Shown piece after piece: positions 37,627-48,497 of a DNA stretch of 64,000 bases (position 1 is its first letter; each line of letters starts with the position of its first letter). The notes under the pieces are model-generated. The model had not been told where the DNA came from. It searched no databases and saw only the letters and a program-made list of their open reading frames with translations. Source of the DNA: Trichocoleus sp. Its GTDB lineage: Bacteria; Cyanobacteriota; Cyanobacteriia; Elainellales; Elainellaceae. The stretch lies in NCBI GenBank assembly GCA_036702865.1, contig DATNQD010000063.1, positions 186,001 through 250,000 of the forward strand, in the 5' to 3' direction. A program made the position numbers and the translations under genes.

Positions 37627-38517
37627 ATGACTGCGACCACCTCTGTATGGCAACATCGCTTCGTTGAAACCAACAACATTCGTCTCCATTACGTCACTCA
37701 GGGAGAAGGGGATCTGGTGATTCTGCTGCATGGCTTCCCTGAATTCTGGTACTCCTGGCGGCATCAAATTCCGGCTCTGGCGCGTCACTTTAAGGTCGTT
37801 GTGCCTGATTTGCGCGGCTGTAATGACTCAGATAAACCTCAGACTGGATATGACCTCGATACCCTCAGCGCTGATATTCAGGGCTTAATTGAAAACCTGG
37901 GCTACCTGAAAGCGCACATTGTCGGACATGACTGGGGCGGGACGATCGCCTGGCACTTTGCCCACCAGTTCCCCAACCTGACTCAGCGGCTTGCCGTATT
38001 AAATGCACCGCATCCACAGCGACTTTTGCTGGAAATGGTCAGCAATATGGATCAACTGCGGCGTAGCTGGTATCTTCTTGCCCTCCAGGTGCCTACCCTC
38101 CCAGAATGGCTAATTCGGCAAAACCTGAAGCCCATCCTTAAAAATCTGTTTCAGGAGCAGGCAGTTCGGAAAAGCGCATTCACGACGAAAGACACTGAAA
38201 TTTATCAGGCAGCGCTGGAGAAACCGGGTGCTTTAGCAGCAGTGCTGAATCACTATCGGCAGTTATTCTCGCCCCAAATTTGGATGAACCAGCTCAGCCG
38301 CGCAACTACACCAATTTCAGCCCCAACTCTAGTACTGTGGGGCGAAGAGGATTTTCTGTTTAGCCAAAAACTGACCGAAGGCATTGAGCGCTGGGTAACG
38401 GCTCCGCTGAAGCTGAAATTTCTGCCCCAGTGCGGTCATTGGATTCAGCAAGAAGCCCCGCAAACCGTTAACCGAGAACTGCTGGACTTCCTGCGTGAGG
38501 GCGAACCCAAAGACTAG
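37627..38517 (+). CDS. Alpha/beta hydrolase, epoxide-hydrolase-like
   Basis: A 296-residue alpha/beta hydrolase. Seen: oxyanion-hole motif LLHGFPEFWYSWR, nucleophile elbow GHDWGG (the Asp is the nucleophile, as in epoxide hydrolases and haloalkane dehalogenases), a cap region, LVLWGEEDFLF (acid) and the catalytic His in CGHWIQQEAP. Epoxide hydrolysis is likely; dehalogenation is not excluded. Its TAG stop overlaps the TAG of the convergent gene in a shared CTAG. Confidence 0.92.
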   Translation: MTATTSVWQHRFVETNNIRLHYVTQGEGDLVILLHGFPEFWYSWRHQIPALARHFKVVVPDLRGCNDSDKPQTGYDLDTLSADIQGLIENLGYLKAHIVGHDWGGTIAWHFAHQFPNLTQRLAVLNAPHPQRLLLEMVSNMDQLRRSWYLLALQVPTLPEWLIRQNLKPILKNLFQEQAVRKSAFTTKDTEIYQAALEKPGALAAVLNHYRQLFSPQIWMNQLSRATTPISAPTLVLWGEEDFLFSQKLTEGIERWVTAPLKLKFLPQCGHWIQQEAPQTVNRELLDFLREGEPKD

Positions 38518-39317
38518 CGATCGAGTGCAATGTTGCTGAAGTCAACCACTGTGTCGGGGAGAAGTTTGTTGAACGATCGCTCCTCGACTCCAGTCCGGGC
38601 TTCACGCTTGCTAAGGAAATAGTAGCCGTTTACTTCTGTGTAAGCATCGCGGACATCATCTCGCTCTAACACTTCTCCAGTCGCAGCATCACGGAAGATG
38701 ACCTGAAACCGAGTTGGCAAATAGCCTTTGGGAGTCTGCATTGAGTCGATCGTATTGACTTCGACTTTGAAATCACCCAGGGTACGATTGACCTGCTGAA
38801 TCTGTTGATCCTTCACTTTGTAGGACGAACTCGACTCATCCCCAATTTCTTCAATCTTCACTGCGCCTGTGGCATCAACCCCCATCTGCTCAAACTGGCT
38901 GTGCCGATGCAGTTGCTCAAACGGTACAGACCTCAAGTGGGTTGCGCTCATTTGCAGTTGCGCCGCAATGAGTTGCCGAATCTCGTCCTCACCTACGTTT
39001 TCTACAGTGACTGCAAAATCAGGCAGCAAATGAATCTTGCCCTGATGGATTACGTCTCCGTCTCGTACTCGTACTTCAGCCGCATAGCCGGGAAACTCTT
39101 CGTCCCAGGTATAGCGATTAGCGTAAGCAGCCCGAAAAATTGCTTCAGCCGTATCACTGGCTTGAGGATCACTGGTCTGAGGAGTCACTGTGCCTGTTTG
39201 AGCAATCAGCGGCACTGCCTCCGCATATTTCACTCCAAAACCCAGACAACCAGTCAGAACCAGAACCAGGCTCAAACTCCAGACCCAAAACTGTCGCTGA
39301 ATAAATTGCAGCATCAT
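38514..39317 (-). CDS. DUF3386 family predicted lipoprotein
   Basis: A 267-residue protein with a signal peptide ending LVLTGC (lipobox). The mature part has the DUF3386 pattern: AEAIFRAAYANRYTWDEEFPGYAAEVRVRDGD, repeated beta-hairpins, and a C-terminal YFLSKREARTGVEERSFNK. Cyanobacterial proteins of this family are envelope-localised with unknown function. Confidence 0.85.
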   Translation of the reverse strand: MMLQFIQRQFWVWSLSLVLVLTGCLGFGVKYAEAVPLIAQTGTVTPQTSDPQASDTAEAIFRAAYANRYTWDEEFPGYAAEVRVRDGDVIHQGKIHLLPDFAVTVENVGEDEIRQLIAAQLQMSATHLRSVPFEQLHRHSQFEQMGVDATGAVKIEEIGDESSSSYKVKDQQIQQVNRTLGDFKVEVNTIDSMQTPKGYLPTRFQVIFRDAATGEVLERDDVRDAYTEVNGYYFLSKREARTGVEERSFNKLLPDTVVDFSNIALDR

Positions 39318-39469
39318 CGCAATCGAAACAAATGATTCGTTCCTAGCTAATCTAACTCAATCTCTAGACCTCGGCACTCTTGAGCAAAAGGAAACACAGA
39401 AGGGGCTAGAGTAATAGGCAATTGATGTTTACCCGCTTCCTAACCCCTCCTGCGACTCCCCGCCGCCTT

Positions 39470-41107
39470 CTAGACCGACGTTGCAGGAACTCGTTCTTCA
39501 AGCACTAGTTTTGATCGCTTCACCAGTTCAGGGACGGCGATCGGGTAGTTTCCGGTGAAGCAGGCTGAACAGAAGCTTTCGGTATCTTCTCCTGTAGCCT
39601 GAAGCATTCCTTCCCAACTGAGGTAAGCCAGCGTATCAACGCCAATTTGTGCCCGGATTTCTTCAACAGACTTGGTTGCTGCAATCAGCTGATCCTGGCT
39701 GTCAGTGTCGATGCCGTAGAAGCAGGGATGTGTCACTGGGGGAGAGGAAATCCGCATGTGAACTTCGGTGGCGCCAGCGTCGCGCAAAGCTTTAACGATT
39801 TTGCGGCTAGTCGTGCCTCGGACGATCGAATCATCCACAATAATGACTCGTTTGCCTTGCAGCACATCACGCAATGGGTTCAGCTTCATCCGAATCCCAG
39901 ACTCTCGCATCGTTTGAGTGGGCTGAATAAAGGTTCGACCGACATAGCGGTTTTTGATCAAGCCTTCTGCATAAGACACCCCAGACTGCTGCGAGAAGCC
40001 GATCGCCGCCGGAATTCCAGAATCGGGAACGCCCATGACAATATCGGCATCCACGTTAGATTCGATCGCTAACTGCCGTCCGATCCGCATCCGGTAGCTG
40101 TAGAGACTCTCCTCATTCATGATGCTATCTGGACGAGCAAAGTAAATCATCTCGAAGATACAGAGCTTTCGCTTGGGCTGCGGCGTCCACTGAATGGAGG
40201 TCATGCCTTCTTCGGTGATCCAGACTAATTCGCCTGCCTGCACATCACGCAAATACTCTGCCCCAATAATATCTAGACCGCAGGTTTCGGAGGCAAGTAC
40301 ATATCTTGGATTCTCTGAATTGGCGGTTTCGAGCCTCCCAATCACCAGGGGACGAATGCCGTTCGGGTCGCGTGCGCCAATGACGCCTTGCGGTGTGGCA
40401 ATGGTCAAACTGAATGCGCCCTGACAGCGGTGGAAAGCAGCAATTGCACCTTGAATCCAATCCCCTGCTGCATTCACCTCTTCTGCCATCGCATGGGCAA
40501 TCATCTCAGAATCAGTGGTGGTGATCAGTTGTGTCTCAGTTTTTAGCAGTGCTTCGCGCAGTACTTCTGTGTTGACCAGATTGCCATTATGCGCCAGTGC
40601 CAGCGTTCCTAACTGGGTTTCAACCACAGCAGGTTGAGCATTGACCACCCGACTCGAACCCGTTGTTGAGTAGCGAGTATGCCCAACTGCCAAATAGCCC
40701 GGTAGCGTTTTCAGAGTCTGTTCGCTAAACACCTGCGAAACCAGCCCCATCTCTTTATGCATGTGCATTTGCTGACCATCAAACGTTGCAATGCCAGCCG
40801 ATTCTTGTCCACGATGCTGGAGAGCAAACAGCCCAAAATACGTGAGCTTCGCGACATCCTCACCGGGGGCATAAATGCCAAAAACACCACAGGCTTCTTC
40901 TGGTTTGTCTGATCGTTCCGGTTCCAAATGGGCAGTTTCCAGAGTGATCGCATCGACAGAAGGCTGCTCGGCAAAGTCGTGATCCGCAGGGTTTGGCATC
41001 ATGGGAACGTCTGATTCCTCCATCAGTGAACGGGTCGATCGCAATTGGTGAATTCCAACAGGCAGAAGTGGCAGAGAGAATGGCAATTCGAGACGGCTGC
41101 ACGACAA
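39470..41107 (-). CDS. purF: Amidophosphoribosyltransferase
   Basis: Catalyses the first committed purine step (PRPP plus glutamine to phosphoribosylamine). The catalytic cysteine appears in EACGVFGIYA; the segment before it is a propeptide removed in mature enzymes. Glutaminase residues HNGNLVN and SDSEM-type surroundings are present, and the PRPP motif is DDSIVRGTTSRK. The maximal frame gives 545 residues with 72 before the Cys; starts at about 41023 or 41002 (leader of 44 or 37) are more likely. It lies 154 bp downstream of purL on the same strand. Confidence 0.97.
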   Translation of the reverse strand: MSCSRLELPFSLPLLPVGIHQLRSTRSLMEESDVPMMPNPADHDFAEQPSVDAITLETAHLEPERSDKPEEACGVFGIYAPGEDVAKLTYFGLFALQHRGQESAGIATFDGQQMHMHKEMGLVSQVFSEQTLKTLPGYLAVGHTRYSTTGSSRVVNAQPAVVETQLGTLALAHNGNLVNTEVLREALLKTETQLITTTDSEMIAHAMAEEVNAAGDWIQGAIAAFHRCQGAFSLTIATPQGVIGARDPNGIRPLVIGRLETANSENPRYVLASETCGLDIIGAEYLRDVQAGELVWITEEGMTSIQWTPQPKRKLCIFEMIYFARPDSIMNEESLYSYRMRIGRQLAIESNVDADIVMGVPDSGIPAAIGFSQQSGVSYAEGLIKNRYVGRTFIQPTQTMRESGIRMKLNPLRDVLQGKRVIIVDDSIVRGTTSRKIVKALRDAGATEVHMRISSPPVTHPCFYGIDTDSQDQLIAATKSVEEIRAQIGVDTLAYLSWEGMLQATGEDTESFCSACFTGNYPIAVPELVKRSKLVLEERVPATSV

Positions 41108-41261
41108 GGTGCAGAATTCGTTAACGGTTTCTTAACAACCCCCTTAACACTAGCGTAATGATCGATCGTCTTGCTAGAGGATAAGTGGGATGTTTTCCAA
41201 ACCGGAGATTGGGTGATTTCCAGACTAGCGCTGAAAGTACAGCCGCTTGATCACTTTGCCC

Positions 41262-43613
41262 TTAGTCCAGCTCTAGCCGTCGCTCGATTGCATTGAGCCA
41301 TCGATCGCTTATTTGTTCAAGCGTGACATTGATTAACTCCAGGTTATCGGCAGTGGAAATTTGCAGATTTTCCGTTGAGTTCACCTCACCGAGTCGCTGC
41401 CAATTCGAGCTGAGATGCTGCTGCAGATAGGATTCCCAGGCTGCTGCATTTTCTGAAGAAACCGAGACCAAAATTCTGGCTCCTCCCTCGGCAAACAAGA
41501 TTGTATCCCAACGACCCTGAGCGGCAGGGAGTTGAACAGTCGCACCGAGACTTCCGGCAATACAAGCCTCTGCCAGAGCCACCGTTAATCCACCTTCAGC
41601 ACAGTCATGCGCCGATCGCACCCAGCCCTGCTGAATTCCGGTTCGGCAAACGAGCTGCACCCTTTTCTCTAAATCAAAATCAACAATTGGAGGAACTCCG
41701 GCGATCGTCTGGTGTAGGGTTGCAAGATACTCGGAGCCACCCAGCGTTGTTGCGCCCGGAGTCGCAGATGTTGGCACACCCAGCAGATAAACCACATCCC
41801 CTTCGGTCTGCCAAGCCTGACCACAAATCTTGCTCAAATCCGCCACTAAACCGATCATCCCAACGACCGGAGTGGGATAGATGGATTGGGGGACACCTTC
41901 CGCGTCCAGCGTTTCGTTATAAAGCGAGACATTGCCGCCTGTAACGGGCGTACTAAACTCGCTACAAGCTTCTGAGAGTCCCCGACAAGCTTCTGCAAGC
42001 TGCCAGTAGCCGATCGGCTTCTCTGGGCTACCAAAGTTGAGGTTATCTGTCACGGCAAGCGGTTCTGCCCCTACACAGCTCAAGTTACGAGCCGCTTCTG
42101 CAACTGCCATTTTTGCACCTTCATAGGGATGCAGATAAACATAGCGGGGATTGCAGTCCACGGTTGCGGCAACGCCTTTTGAGAAAGATGAAGGCGCGTC
42201 TGCGGTTTGGAGTTGAGGACGGAGACGGACGATCGCTGCATCTGCACCACCTGGCAGCAGGACAGTATTGTTTTGCACCTGATGGTCATATTGGCGATAG
42301 ACCCAACGCTTTGAGGCGATCGTTGGCACATCTAGCAAGGTAAGCAGCACTTCGTTCCAGGTAAGACTTTTGCCTTGAATGTCAATTCCTTGAGTGGTGC
42401 AGGCAGGCAGTTCAGATTCATTCCATGCCCAAGCTTTTTGAGCATAGTCTGGTGGCGTTTCTAGCAGTTCCCGATGATAGATCGGGGTGTTGTCTGCCAG
42501 AGCCGTTGCCGGGATTTCAGCAGCCGGTTTTCCTTGAAAGAGAATACGAACGATCGGTTCTTCGATCACCGTTCCGGCAACCACTGCCTGAAGCCCCCAT
42601 CGCTGGAAGATGTCGATTAGCTCTTGTTCGCGTCCTTTATGAGCAACGAACAGCATCCGCTCTTGTGATTCCGACAAAAGATATTCATAGGGAATCATGC
42701 CTGTCTCGCGTACAGGAATTTTGTCTAAGTCAAGCTCAATCCCCACGCCACCTTTTGCTGCCATTTCAGAAGTTGAGCAGGTGATTCCAGCAGCTCCCAT
42801 ATCTTGCGCGGCAACCACGGCTCCGGTCTTGAAAGCTTCCAGGCAAGCTTCAATCAAGGATTTTTCTAGGAAAGGATCACCCACCTGTACCGCAGGGCGA
42901 TCGTCGATTGATTCGTCACTAAGTTCAGCACTGGCAAAACTAGCTCCACCCATGCCATCGCGTCCGGTGGTTGAACCCACATACAAGACCGGATTGCCAA
43001 TGCCATTTGCACCAGATTTGACGATCTCTGGTGTTTCCATTAAGCCGATCGCCATTGCATTCACCAGCGGATTGCCAGAATAGGCAGGATCAAAATAAAC
43101 CTCACCGCCCACTGTAGGCACGCCAACACAGTTCCCATAGTGACTGATTCCGGCAACGACGCCGCTGAAGAGTCGGCGATTTCGGGCATCTTCTAGGTCG
43201 CCAAACCGAAGTGAATTTAAAACAGCGATCGGGCGTGCCCCCATTGTAAAAATGTCACGCAAAATGCCACCGACTCCGGTTGCGGCTCCTTGAAATGGCT
43301 CAACAGCGGAAGGATGGTTGTGAGACTCGATCTTAAATGCCAGCCGAATTCCATCCCCCATATCCACCACACCCGCATTCTCACCCGGACCGACCAGAAT
43401 CCGATCGCCCTCTGTGGGGAACTGCTTCAGTAGCGGACGCGAGTTTTTATAGCAGCAGTGCTCCGACCACATAACGCCAAACATCCCCAGCTCTGCTTTG
43501 TTGGGGTGTCGCCCTAGCCTATGAACGATTTCGGCATACTCGTCTGGTTTAATGCCTTCTGATGTAATTTCTGCCAGCGAAAAGGGCGCATTGGCAAGGG
43601 TCGGATCGGACAT
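41262..43613 (-). CDS. purL: Phosphoribosylformylglycinamidine synthase, large subunit
   Basis: A 783-residue PurL of the small (three-component) type, converting FGAR to FGAM with ATP and ammonia from PurQ. Seen: the N-terminal [49 protein letters not shown], the repeat half ([28 protein letters not shown]) and [16 protein letters not shown]. Length is typical. purQ and purS are not adjacent. First gene of a leftward purL-purF unit. Confidence 0.97.
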   Translation of the reverse strand: MSDPTLANAPFSLAEITSEGIKPDEYAEIVHRLGRHPNKAELGMFGVMWSEHCCYKNSRPLLKQFPTEGDRILVGPGENAGVVDMGDGIRLAFKIESHNHPSAVEPFQGAATGVGGILRDIFTMGARPIAVLNSLRFGDLEDARNRRLFSGVVAGISHYGNCVGVPTVGGEVYFDPAYSGNPLVNAMAIGLMETPEIVKSGANGIGNPVLYVGSTTGRDGMGGASFASAELSDESIDDRPAVQVGDPFLEKSLIEACLEAFKTGAVVAAQDMGAAGITCSTSEMAAKGGVGIELDLDKIPVRETGMIPYEYLLSESQERMLFVAHKGREQELIDIFQRWGLQAVVAGTVIEEPIVRILFQGKPAAEIPATALADNTPIYHRELLETPPDYAQKAWAWNESELPACTTQGIDIQGKSLTWNEVLLTLLDVPTIASKRWVYRQYDHQVQNNTVLLPGGADAAIVRLRPQLQTADAPSSFSKGVAATVDCNPRYVYLHPYEGAKMAVAEAARNLSCVGAEPLAVTDNLNFGSPEKPIGYWQLAEACRGLSEACSEFSTPVTGGNVSLYNETLDAEGVPQSIYPTPVVGMIGLVADLSKICGQAWQTEGDVVYLLGVPTSATPGATTLGGSEYLATLHQTIAGVPPIVDFDLEKRVQLVCRTGIQQGWVRSAHDCAEGGLTVALAEACIAGSLGATVQLPAAQGRWDTILFAEGGARILVSVSSENAAAWESYLQQHLSSNWQRLGEVNSTENLQISTADNLELINVTLEQISDRWLNAIERRLELD

Positions 43614-43723
43614 GGGAAGCCTCGGATTGACAAATCAAGCGGAAGAACAAGCTTTATTGTATCGGCTCCGTTGATTGCCAGGGCAAGGAATTCCCTTAAA
43701 CAAAAGGACAGGCAGGCGATCGG

Positions 43724-43981
43724 CTACTGCAAGTCGAGATTGTGATCCAGCGTCAGCAGTTGGGGTTGTTCGTTGCGCTGAATCAGCTTCCTCAAGAAAT
43801 AAAGGGCATATTCTAGTGAGAAATGACGCGGCTTCCCTTCATAAACAATCTGATATTCGTTGGCTGATTCTCCGTTGCCGTAGCCTGAGATTAAATGCCG
43901 ATGAAATGCTTCTTCAGCCAGCCTTTCAATCTCATTTTTGAGTGTTGCTTTATTGTTATGGGTTGTGCTGGAATTCATCAT
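43724..43981 (-). CDS. Small conserved-looking protein, unknown function
   Basis: An 85-residue protein (LKNEIERLAEEAFHRHLISGYG, EYQIVYEGKPRHFSLEYALYFLRKLIQR). Amphipathic helices and balanced codon use suggest a real gene, with no domain recognised. It is upstream of purL on the same strand with a 110-bp gap. Confidence 0.6.
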   Translation of the reverse strand: MMNSSTTHNNKATLKNEIERLAEEAFHRHLISGYGNGESANEYQIVYEGKPRHFSLEYALYFLRKLIQRNEQPQLLTLDHNLDLQ

Positions 43982-44486
43982 TCTTGCTTTCCTATAAACT
44001 GAGACAACTACTTTTTAATTTGAGCTTTTAAACGATTCTTCTGTTATAGAACCTTGACCTATAAATTTAAACCTTCATAGGGGTTATGCCGATCGGCGGG
44101 TATGTGCGATCGGTTTGGAACAGTTGTTTGGAGAGCAGATGAAATTATGTTAAATTTGCTCCTCAGAATCCTTGTTTTGCTGCGGTGTTTGCACAAGTTT
44201 TTGTATTGAGGTTGTGCATTGTCTTACCCCTTAAATTCCCCAATTCTAGAGAGCTTTGAATCTTGAAATCATTTATTTCGTAGAACAAAATGTTTGTGGG
44301 ACGAAATATTTACCCTGATTTGGACAGGTGGAGCCACTCATCCCACAAAAGACTCCAGAGATTTTGGGAGATCAATTAGATTAGATGCGATAGGCAAGTC
44401 AGGATGCTCATAACTTTGCCAGCGTTGGGGGTAGCAACCTCGAATGAGATCTGCCTATTTTTGGGGTAACAAATTTGCCAGACCGA
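43982..44486. other. 505-bp intergenic region
   Basis: No gene is supported. The region is AT-rich; TTTGTGGGA (44293-44301) and TCCCACAAA (44341-44349) form a 9-bp inverted repeat with a 39-nt centre. It separates the small gene at 43.7 kb from the end of hisB. Confidence 0.4.
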
Positions 44487-45125
44487 TTAAATCACTCCCT
44501 TCGAGCTAGGAATAACATTTGCCCGACGCGGATCAACCTCGATCGCCATCCGTACTGCTCTGGCAAAGGCTTTAAAGGTTGCCTCAATAATGTGATGCGA
44601 GTTAATGCCATCGAGTTGGCGAATATGCAGCGTCATTTGCGAGTGATTAACTACTGCAACAAAAAATTCGCGTACTAGTTGTGTATCGTAAGTTCCGACC
44701 CGTTCTGTAGGGATTTGCAAGCCATAGCTAAGATGTGGACGACCAGAAAAATCAAGCGATACCTGGACAAGCGCCTCGTCTAGGGGTGCAATGAAATGAC
44801 CGAAGCGAACAATCCCTTTTCGATCGCTCAATGCCTTGTGAAGTGCTTGACCCAGCGTGATCCCCACGTCTTCATTCGTGTGGTGATCATCAATTTCAAT
44901 ATCGCCAGTTGCTTGAATGTCCAGATCAACCAGTCCATGCGACGAAATTTGATGCAGCATGTGATCGAGAAATGGAACTCCAGTCTTGACGTTGCACTGC
45001 CCTGAGCCATCCAAATTGAGGCTAACCTGCACATCTGTTTCACCCGTGACGCGCCGTACAGTAGCCGTCCGAGCCGGAAATTCCAGATCCAAAGAAGCGG
45101 GAGCGATCGAATTACGAGTCTGCAT
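44487..45125 (-). CDS. hisB: Imidazoleglycerol-phosphate dehydratase
   Basis: A 212-residue histidine-biosynthesis enzyme using a di-manganese site. Seen: [30 protein letters not shown], the mid-part [11 protein letters not shown], and [20 protein letters not shown], whose His/Glu residues are the metal ligands. Monofunctional form, as usual in cyanobacteria. Confidence 0.97.
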   Translation of the reverse strand: MQTRNSIAPASLDLEFPARTATVRRVTGETDVQVSLNLDGSGQCNVKTGVPFLDHMLHQISSHGLVDLDIQATGDIEIDDHHTNEDVGITLGQALHKALSDRKGIVRFGHFIAPLDEALVQVSLDFSGRPHLSYGLQIPTERVGTYDTQLVREFFVAVVNHSQMTLHIRQLDGINSHHIIEATFKAFARAVRMAIEVDPRRANVIPSSKGVI

Positions 45126-45355
45126 GAACCACCTGAGCCATCAACAATCGTGTTTTAACCATTATGTCGCGATGTCGCGTCTGGTTTCATTGCTGAAGCG
45201 GTGTTTTGGTGTCGCGTCTCTGATCACAAAAAATAATCTAGACTGGCTGTGAAAGCCATCAAAAAAGCAATAATTGGGAACAATAGCCTGAATAAACGAA
45301 ACAAATCAGGGTGCTTGAATCAGACGAATTGTGTAATTCAAGCAACTTTACGTCA

Positions 45356-46612
45356 ATGAGTACTGACAATTTCTATGCAGCACTGCCAGCGATCGATAAC
45401 TTTCTAGCTGCAACCAACTTTCAAAACTTCGCACCTGTGCCAGACGATTGGTACATTGTCATCACGGATATTGTCAATTCGACTCAGGCAATTGAGCAAG
45501 GCAAGTATAAAGAAGTTAATTTTTTAGGGGCTTGCTCCATTACGGCTGTTTTGAATGCCGCAGACAAGCTCGAAATCCCTTATATCTTTGGGGGAGATGG
45601 CGCATCAATCCTCATTCCGCCAATCCTTTGGGTTCAAACCAGGCAGGTCTTGTTAGCAACCCGACGCTTAGCCAGGACTCAGTTTCATTTGGATCTCCGA
45701 GTTGGCATCGTTCCTGTCTCGGTTGTTGCTGCAGCCAACCATGAAGTTAGAGTTGCCAAATGCCAAATTTCAGCAAACTATCATCAAGCATTTTTTTCAG
45801 GTGGCGGTATTGATTTTGCAACTAATTTAATTAAAAATCCACAGACTTCTTCTCTCTATCAAATGGATGCAGAAAATATTGATAGAAATTTTGATAAAGC
45901 TGATTTCTCTGGTTTGGAATGCCGCTGGCAAGCGATTCCGAGTCTCTATGGAGAAACGGTCAGCTTACTGATTTTGGCAATGGCTCATCAGGCTGAAGCA
46001 AATACAGCAATTTATCGAGAAGCGATCGAGAAAATTCGAGCAATTTATGGTGAAGATGAAGACTGGCATCCAGTTGTTGAACGCAATCTCAAACTTACTT
46101 TCAAAACAAAAGAATTACTCGCTGAAACTAAAATTCGAGCAAAATCAAGCGGCTGGTTTGACCAACAGCGCTACTTGCTGCAAATCAAACTGGAAAACGT
46201 CCTAGGCTCAATGTTCATGCGGTTTAAACCTACGATCGGACAAATGAACTGGGGACTCTACAAAAAAATTGTAATTGCAGCCACCGACTATAAAAAATTT
46301 GACGGAACACTACGCTTTATCATCTCAGGAACCGCACCCCAACGAGAAGAATTAACAGACTACTTAGAAGAACGATATCAGCAAGGCAAGCTGGTCTATG
46401 GGCTTCATGTGTCCGATCGTGCCCTCATGACCTGTTTAGTGTTTGAGCGGCATGGAAACCAGGTGCATTTTGTCGATGGCGCAGATGGCGGCTATACTCT
46501 CGCTGCCAAAGTCCTCAAAGCAAAAATGAAGCGCAAAGCGATCAATTGGAAAACCTATCTCAAACTGGCAAAGCTTCGCCCATTTCCCTCACCTGAAAGG
46601 CTCCAAAAATAA
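45356..46612 (+). CDS. DUF3095 family protein (cyclase-like)
   Basis: 418 residues from the ATG at 45356. The N-terminal half resembles DUF3095, related in fold to adenylate/guanylate cyclases: WYIVITDIVNSTQAIEQGKYKEVN and IFGGDGASILIPP parallel the metal-binding aspartates of class III cyclases (DIVNST, GGDG). No PAS or HAMP sensor domain is attached. A cyclic-nucleotide or nucleotide-handling role is possible but unproven. The gene is divergent from hisB. Confidence 0.85.
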   Translation: MSTDNFYAALPAIDNFLAATNFQNFAPVPDDWYIVITDIVNSTQAIEQGKYKEVNFLGACSITAVLNAADKLEIPYIFGGDGASILIPPILWVQTRQVLLATRRLARTQFHLDLRVGIVPVSVVAAANHEVRVAKCQISANYHQAFFSGGGIDFATNLIKNPQTSSLYQMDAENIDRNFDKADFSGLECRWQAIPSLYGETVSLLILAMAHQAEANTAIYREAIEKIRAIYGEDEDWHPVVERNLKLTFKTKELLAETKIRAKSSGWFDQQRYLLQIKLENVLGSMFMRFKPTIGQMNWGLYKKIVIAATDYKKFDGTLRFIISGTAPQREELTDYLEERYQQGKLVYGLHVSDRALMTCLVFERHGNQVHFVDGADGGYTLAAKVLKAKMKRKAINWKTYLKLAKLRPFPSPERLQK

Positions 46613-46701
46613 CATCCTTGCCTGAATTTGCAGCCTGATTTCTGCCTCTGGCTACTTACTACAGAACCGTGAGTATTGCAGGTCTCCCTCCTTATAGTCC
46701 T

Positions 46702-46707
46702 TATAAT
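46702..46707 (+). promoter_or_regulatory. Possible -10 element before prfC
   Basis: A consensus TATAAT lies 26 bp before the prfC ATG. A TTGCAG 20 bp upstream is spaced wider than ideal for a -35, so only the -10 is suggested. Confidence 0.3.
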
Positions 46708-46733
46708 GGAATTTGGGTTTACAGAGCTTCACG

Positions 46734-48380
46734 ATGTCCACAGAACTTCAGCCAGAACTTCAACTTCAAACAGAATTAGCAGCAGCCGTCGAAAAACGCC
46801 GAAACTTCGCCATCATCTCTCACCCTGATGCCGGGAAAACAACCCTCACTGAAAAGCTTCTGTTGTACGGGGGTGCAATTCATGAGGCGGGTGCAGTTAA
46901 AGCAAGACGGGCACAGCGTCATGCCACTTCCGATTGGATGGCAATGGAGCAACAGCGGGGAATTTCGATTACCTCCACCGTGCTGCAATTTCAATATGAA
47001 GGTTGCTGGATCAATCTGCTGGATACGCCCGGACACCAAGATTTCAGTGAAGACACATATCGTACTTTGGCAGCAGCAGACAATGCCGTGATGCTGGAAG
47101 ACGCAGCTAAAGGTCTGGAACCCCAAACGCGCAAATTGTTTGAAGTTTGTCGGATGCGCGGTATTCCCATCTTCACCTTTTTCAACAAGCTCGATCGCCC
47201 CGGCCGTGACCCATTTGAACTAATGGACGAAATCGAGAAGGAGCTGGGTTTGCAGACTTATGCCGTGAACTGGCCAATCGGGATGGGCGATCGGTTTAAG
47301 GGCGTGTTTGATCGGCGAGAGAAAAAGATTCACCTGTTTGAGCGATCGGCGCATGGGAGCCGTGAGGCAGTCGATACGATCGTTGAGTTGGGTGATCCTC
47401 GGATTGCAGAACTGTTGGAACCGGATCTGTACTACAAACTCAAAGAAGATCTCGAAATGCTGGATATGGCAGGAACCGAGTTTGACCTGGAAGCAGTTCA
47501 TGCAGGACAACTCACCCCGGTTTTCTTTGGTAGTGCCATGACCAACTTCGGCGTTGAGCCGTTCCTCGATGCTTTCCTCGACTATGCGCTGAAGCCTGCT
47601 CCGCGTCGCAGTACTTTGGGCGAAGTGCAACCTACTGATCCAGAGTTTTCGGGCTTTGTCTTCAAGCTGCAAGCCAACATGGACCCAAGACATCGCGATC
47701 GGATTGCGTTTGTTCGTGTTTGCTCTGGCAAATTTGAGAAAGATATGGTGGTAAGCCATGCACGATCGGGCAAAACCGTTCGGCTATCGCACCCTCAAAA
47801 ACTGTTTGGGCAGGATCGAGAATCACTGGCAGAAGCATATCCAGGGGATGTGATTGGACTGAATAACCCTGGTGTATTTGCGATCGGCGACACGATTTAC
47901 AGCGGTCAACGGCTGGAGTTTGATGGCATTCCGATGTTCTCACCTGAACTCTTTGCTTACCTGAAGAACCCTAACCCCTCAAAGTTCAAGCAGTTTCGCA
48001 AGGGCGTTAATGAGTTGCGCGAAGAGGGAGCCGTGCAGATCATGTATTCAGTTGATGAGGCAAAGCGCGATCCCATCCTTGCTGCTGTTGGGCAACTTCA
48101 GTTTGAGGTCGTTCAGTTCCGCCTCCAAAATGAATATGGCGTTGAGACGTTGCTCGAACCCTTGCCTTTCAGCGTCGCCCGGTGGGTTGAAGCGGGTTGG
48201 GAAGTTTTGAATCAGGTTGGTCGTCTGTTTAATACTGCGACGATTAAGGACAGTTGGGGGCGTCCGGTACTGCTGTTCCGCAACGAATGGAACTGCCAGC
48301 AGGTAGAAGGCGAACATCCTGAACTGAAGCTGAGAAAAGTTGCGCCTGTTGTCTCTGGACAAGAGCCAGAAGCAATCTAG
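46734..48380 (+). CDS. prfC: Peptide chain release factor 3
   Basis: A 548-residue translational GTPase that recycles RF1/RF2 from terminated ribosomes. Seen: G1 [21 protein letters not shown], switch I/II regions [11 protein letters not shown] and [15 protein letters not shown]4 [18 protein letters not shown], and C-terminal RF3-specific regions ([37 protein letters not shown]). Start at the ATG 46734; an earlier TTG in frame at 46713 is unlikely. Confidence 0.97.
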   Translation: MSTELQPELQLQTELAAAVEKRRNFAIISHPDAGKTTLTEKLLLYGGAIHEAGAVKARRAQRHATSDWMAMEQQRGISITSTVLQFQYEGCWINLLDTPGHQDFSEDTYRTLAAADNAVMLEDAAKGLEPQTRKLFEVCRMRGIPIFTFFNKLDRPGRDPFELMDEIEKELGLQTYAVNWPIGMGDRFKGVFDRREKKIHLFERSAHGSREAVDTIVELGDPRIAELLEPDLYYKLKEDLEMLDMAGTEFDLEAVHAGQLTPVFFGSAMTNFGVEPFLDAFLDYALKPAPRRSTLGEVQPTDPEFSGFVFKLQANMDPRHRDRIAFVRVCSGKFEKDMVVSHARSGKTVRLSHPQKLFGQDRESLAEAYPGDVIGLNNPGVFAIGDTIYSGQRLEFDGIPMFSPELFAYLKNPNPSKFKQFRKGVNELREEGAVQIMYSVDEAKRDPILAAVGQLQFEVVQFRLQNEYGVETLLEPLPFSVARWVEAGWEVLNQVGRLFNTATIKDSWGRPVLLFRNEWNCQQVEGEHPELKLRKVAPVVSGQEPEAI

Positions 48381-48497
48381 GTATGACCCTTGAACTTTTT
48401 ACCCCAACCTTCTTCGATCTGCCATAAGCCTTTGGCTAGATTTTCAACTGAAGAAGAACTCTTGTAGCGTTATAAAGCACTCTTTTTGAAACGCACT

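Noticed and set aside
44293-44349. 9-bp inverted repeat as a mobile-element end
   Set aside because: A 39-nt centre, no target duplication and no transposase nearby; may be chance.
46676-46707. Full sigma-70 promoter before prfC
   Set aside because: The TATAAT is good but TTGCAG is 20 bp away, beyond the normal spacing; only the -10 is listed at low confidence.
47220-47759. 179-residue minus-strand frame inside prfC
   Set aside because: Antisense to a fully conserved GTPase; a by-product of codon bias.
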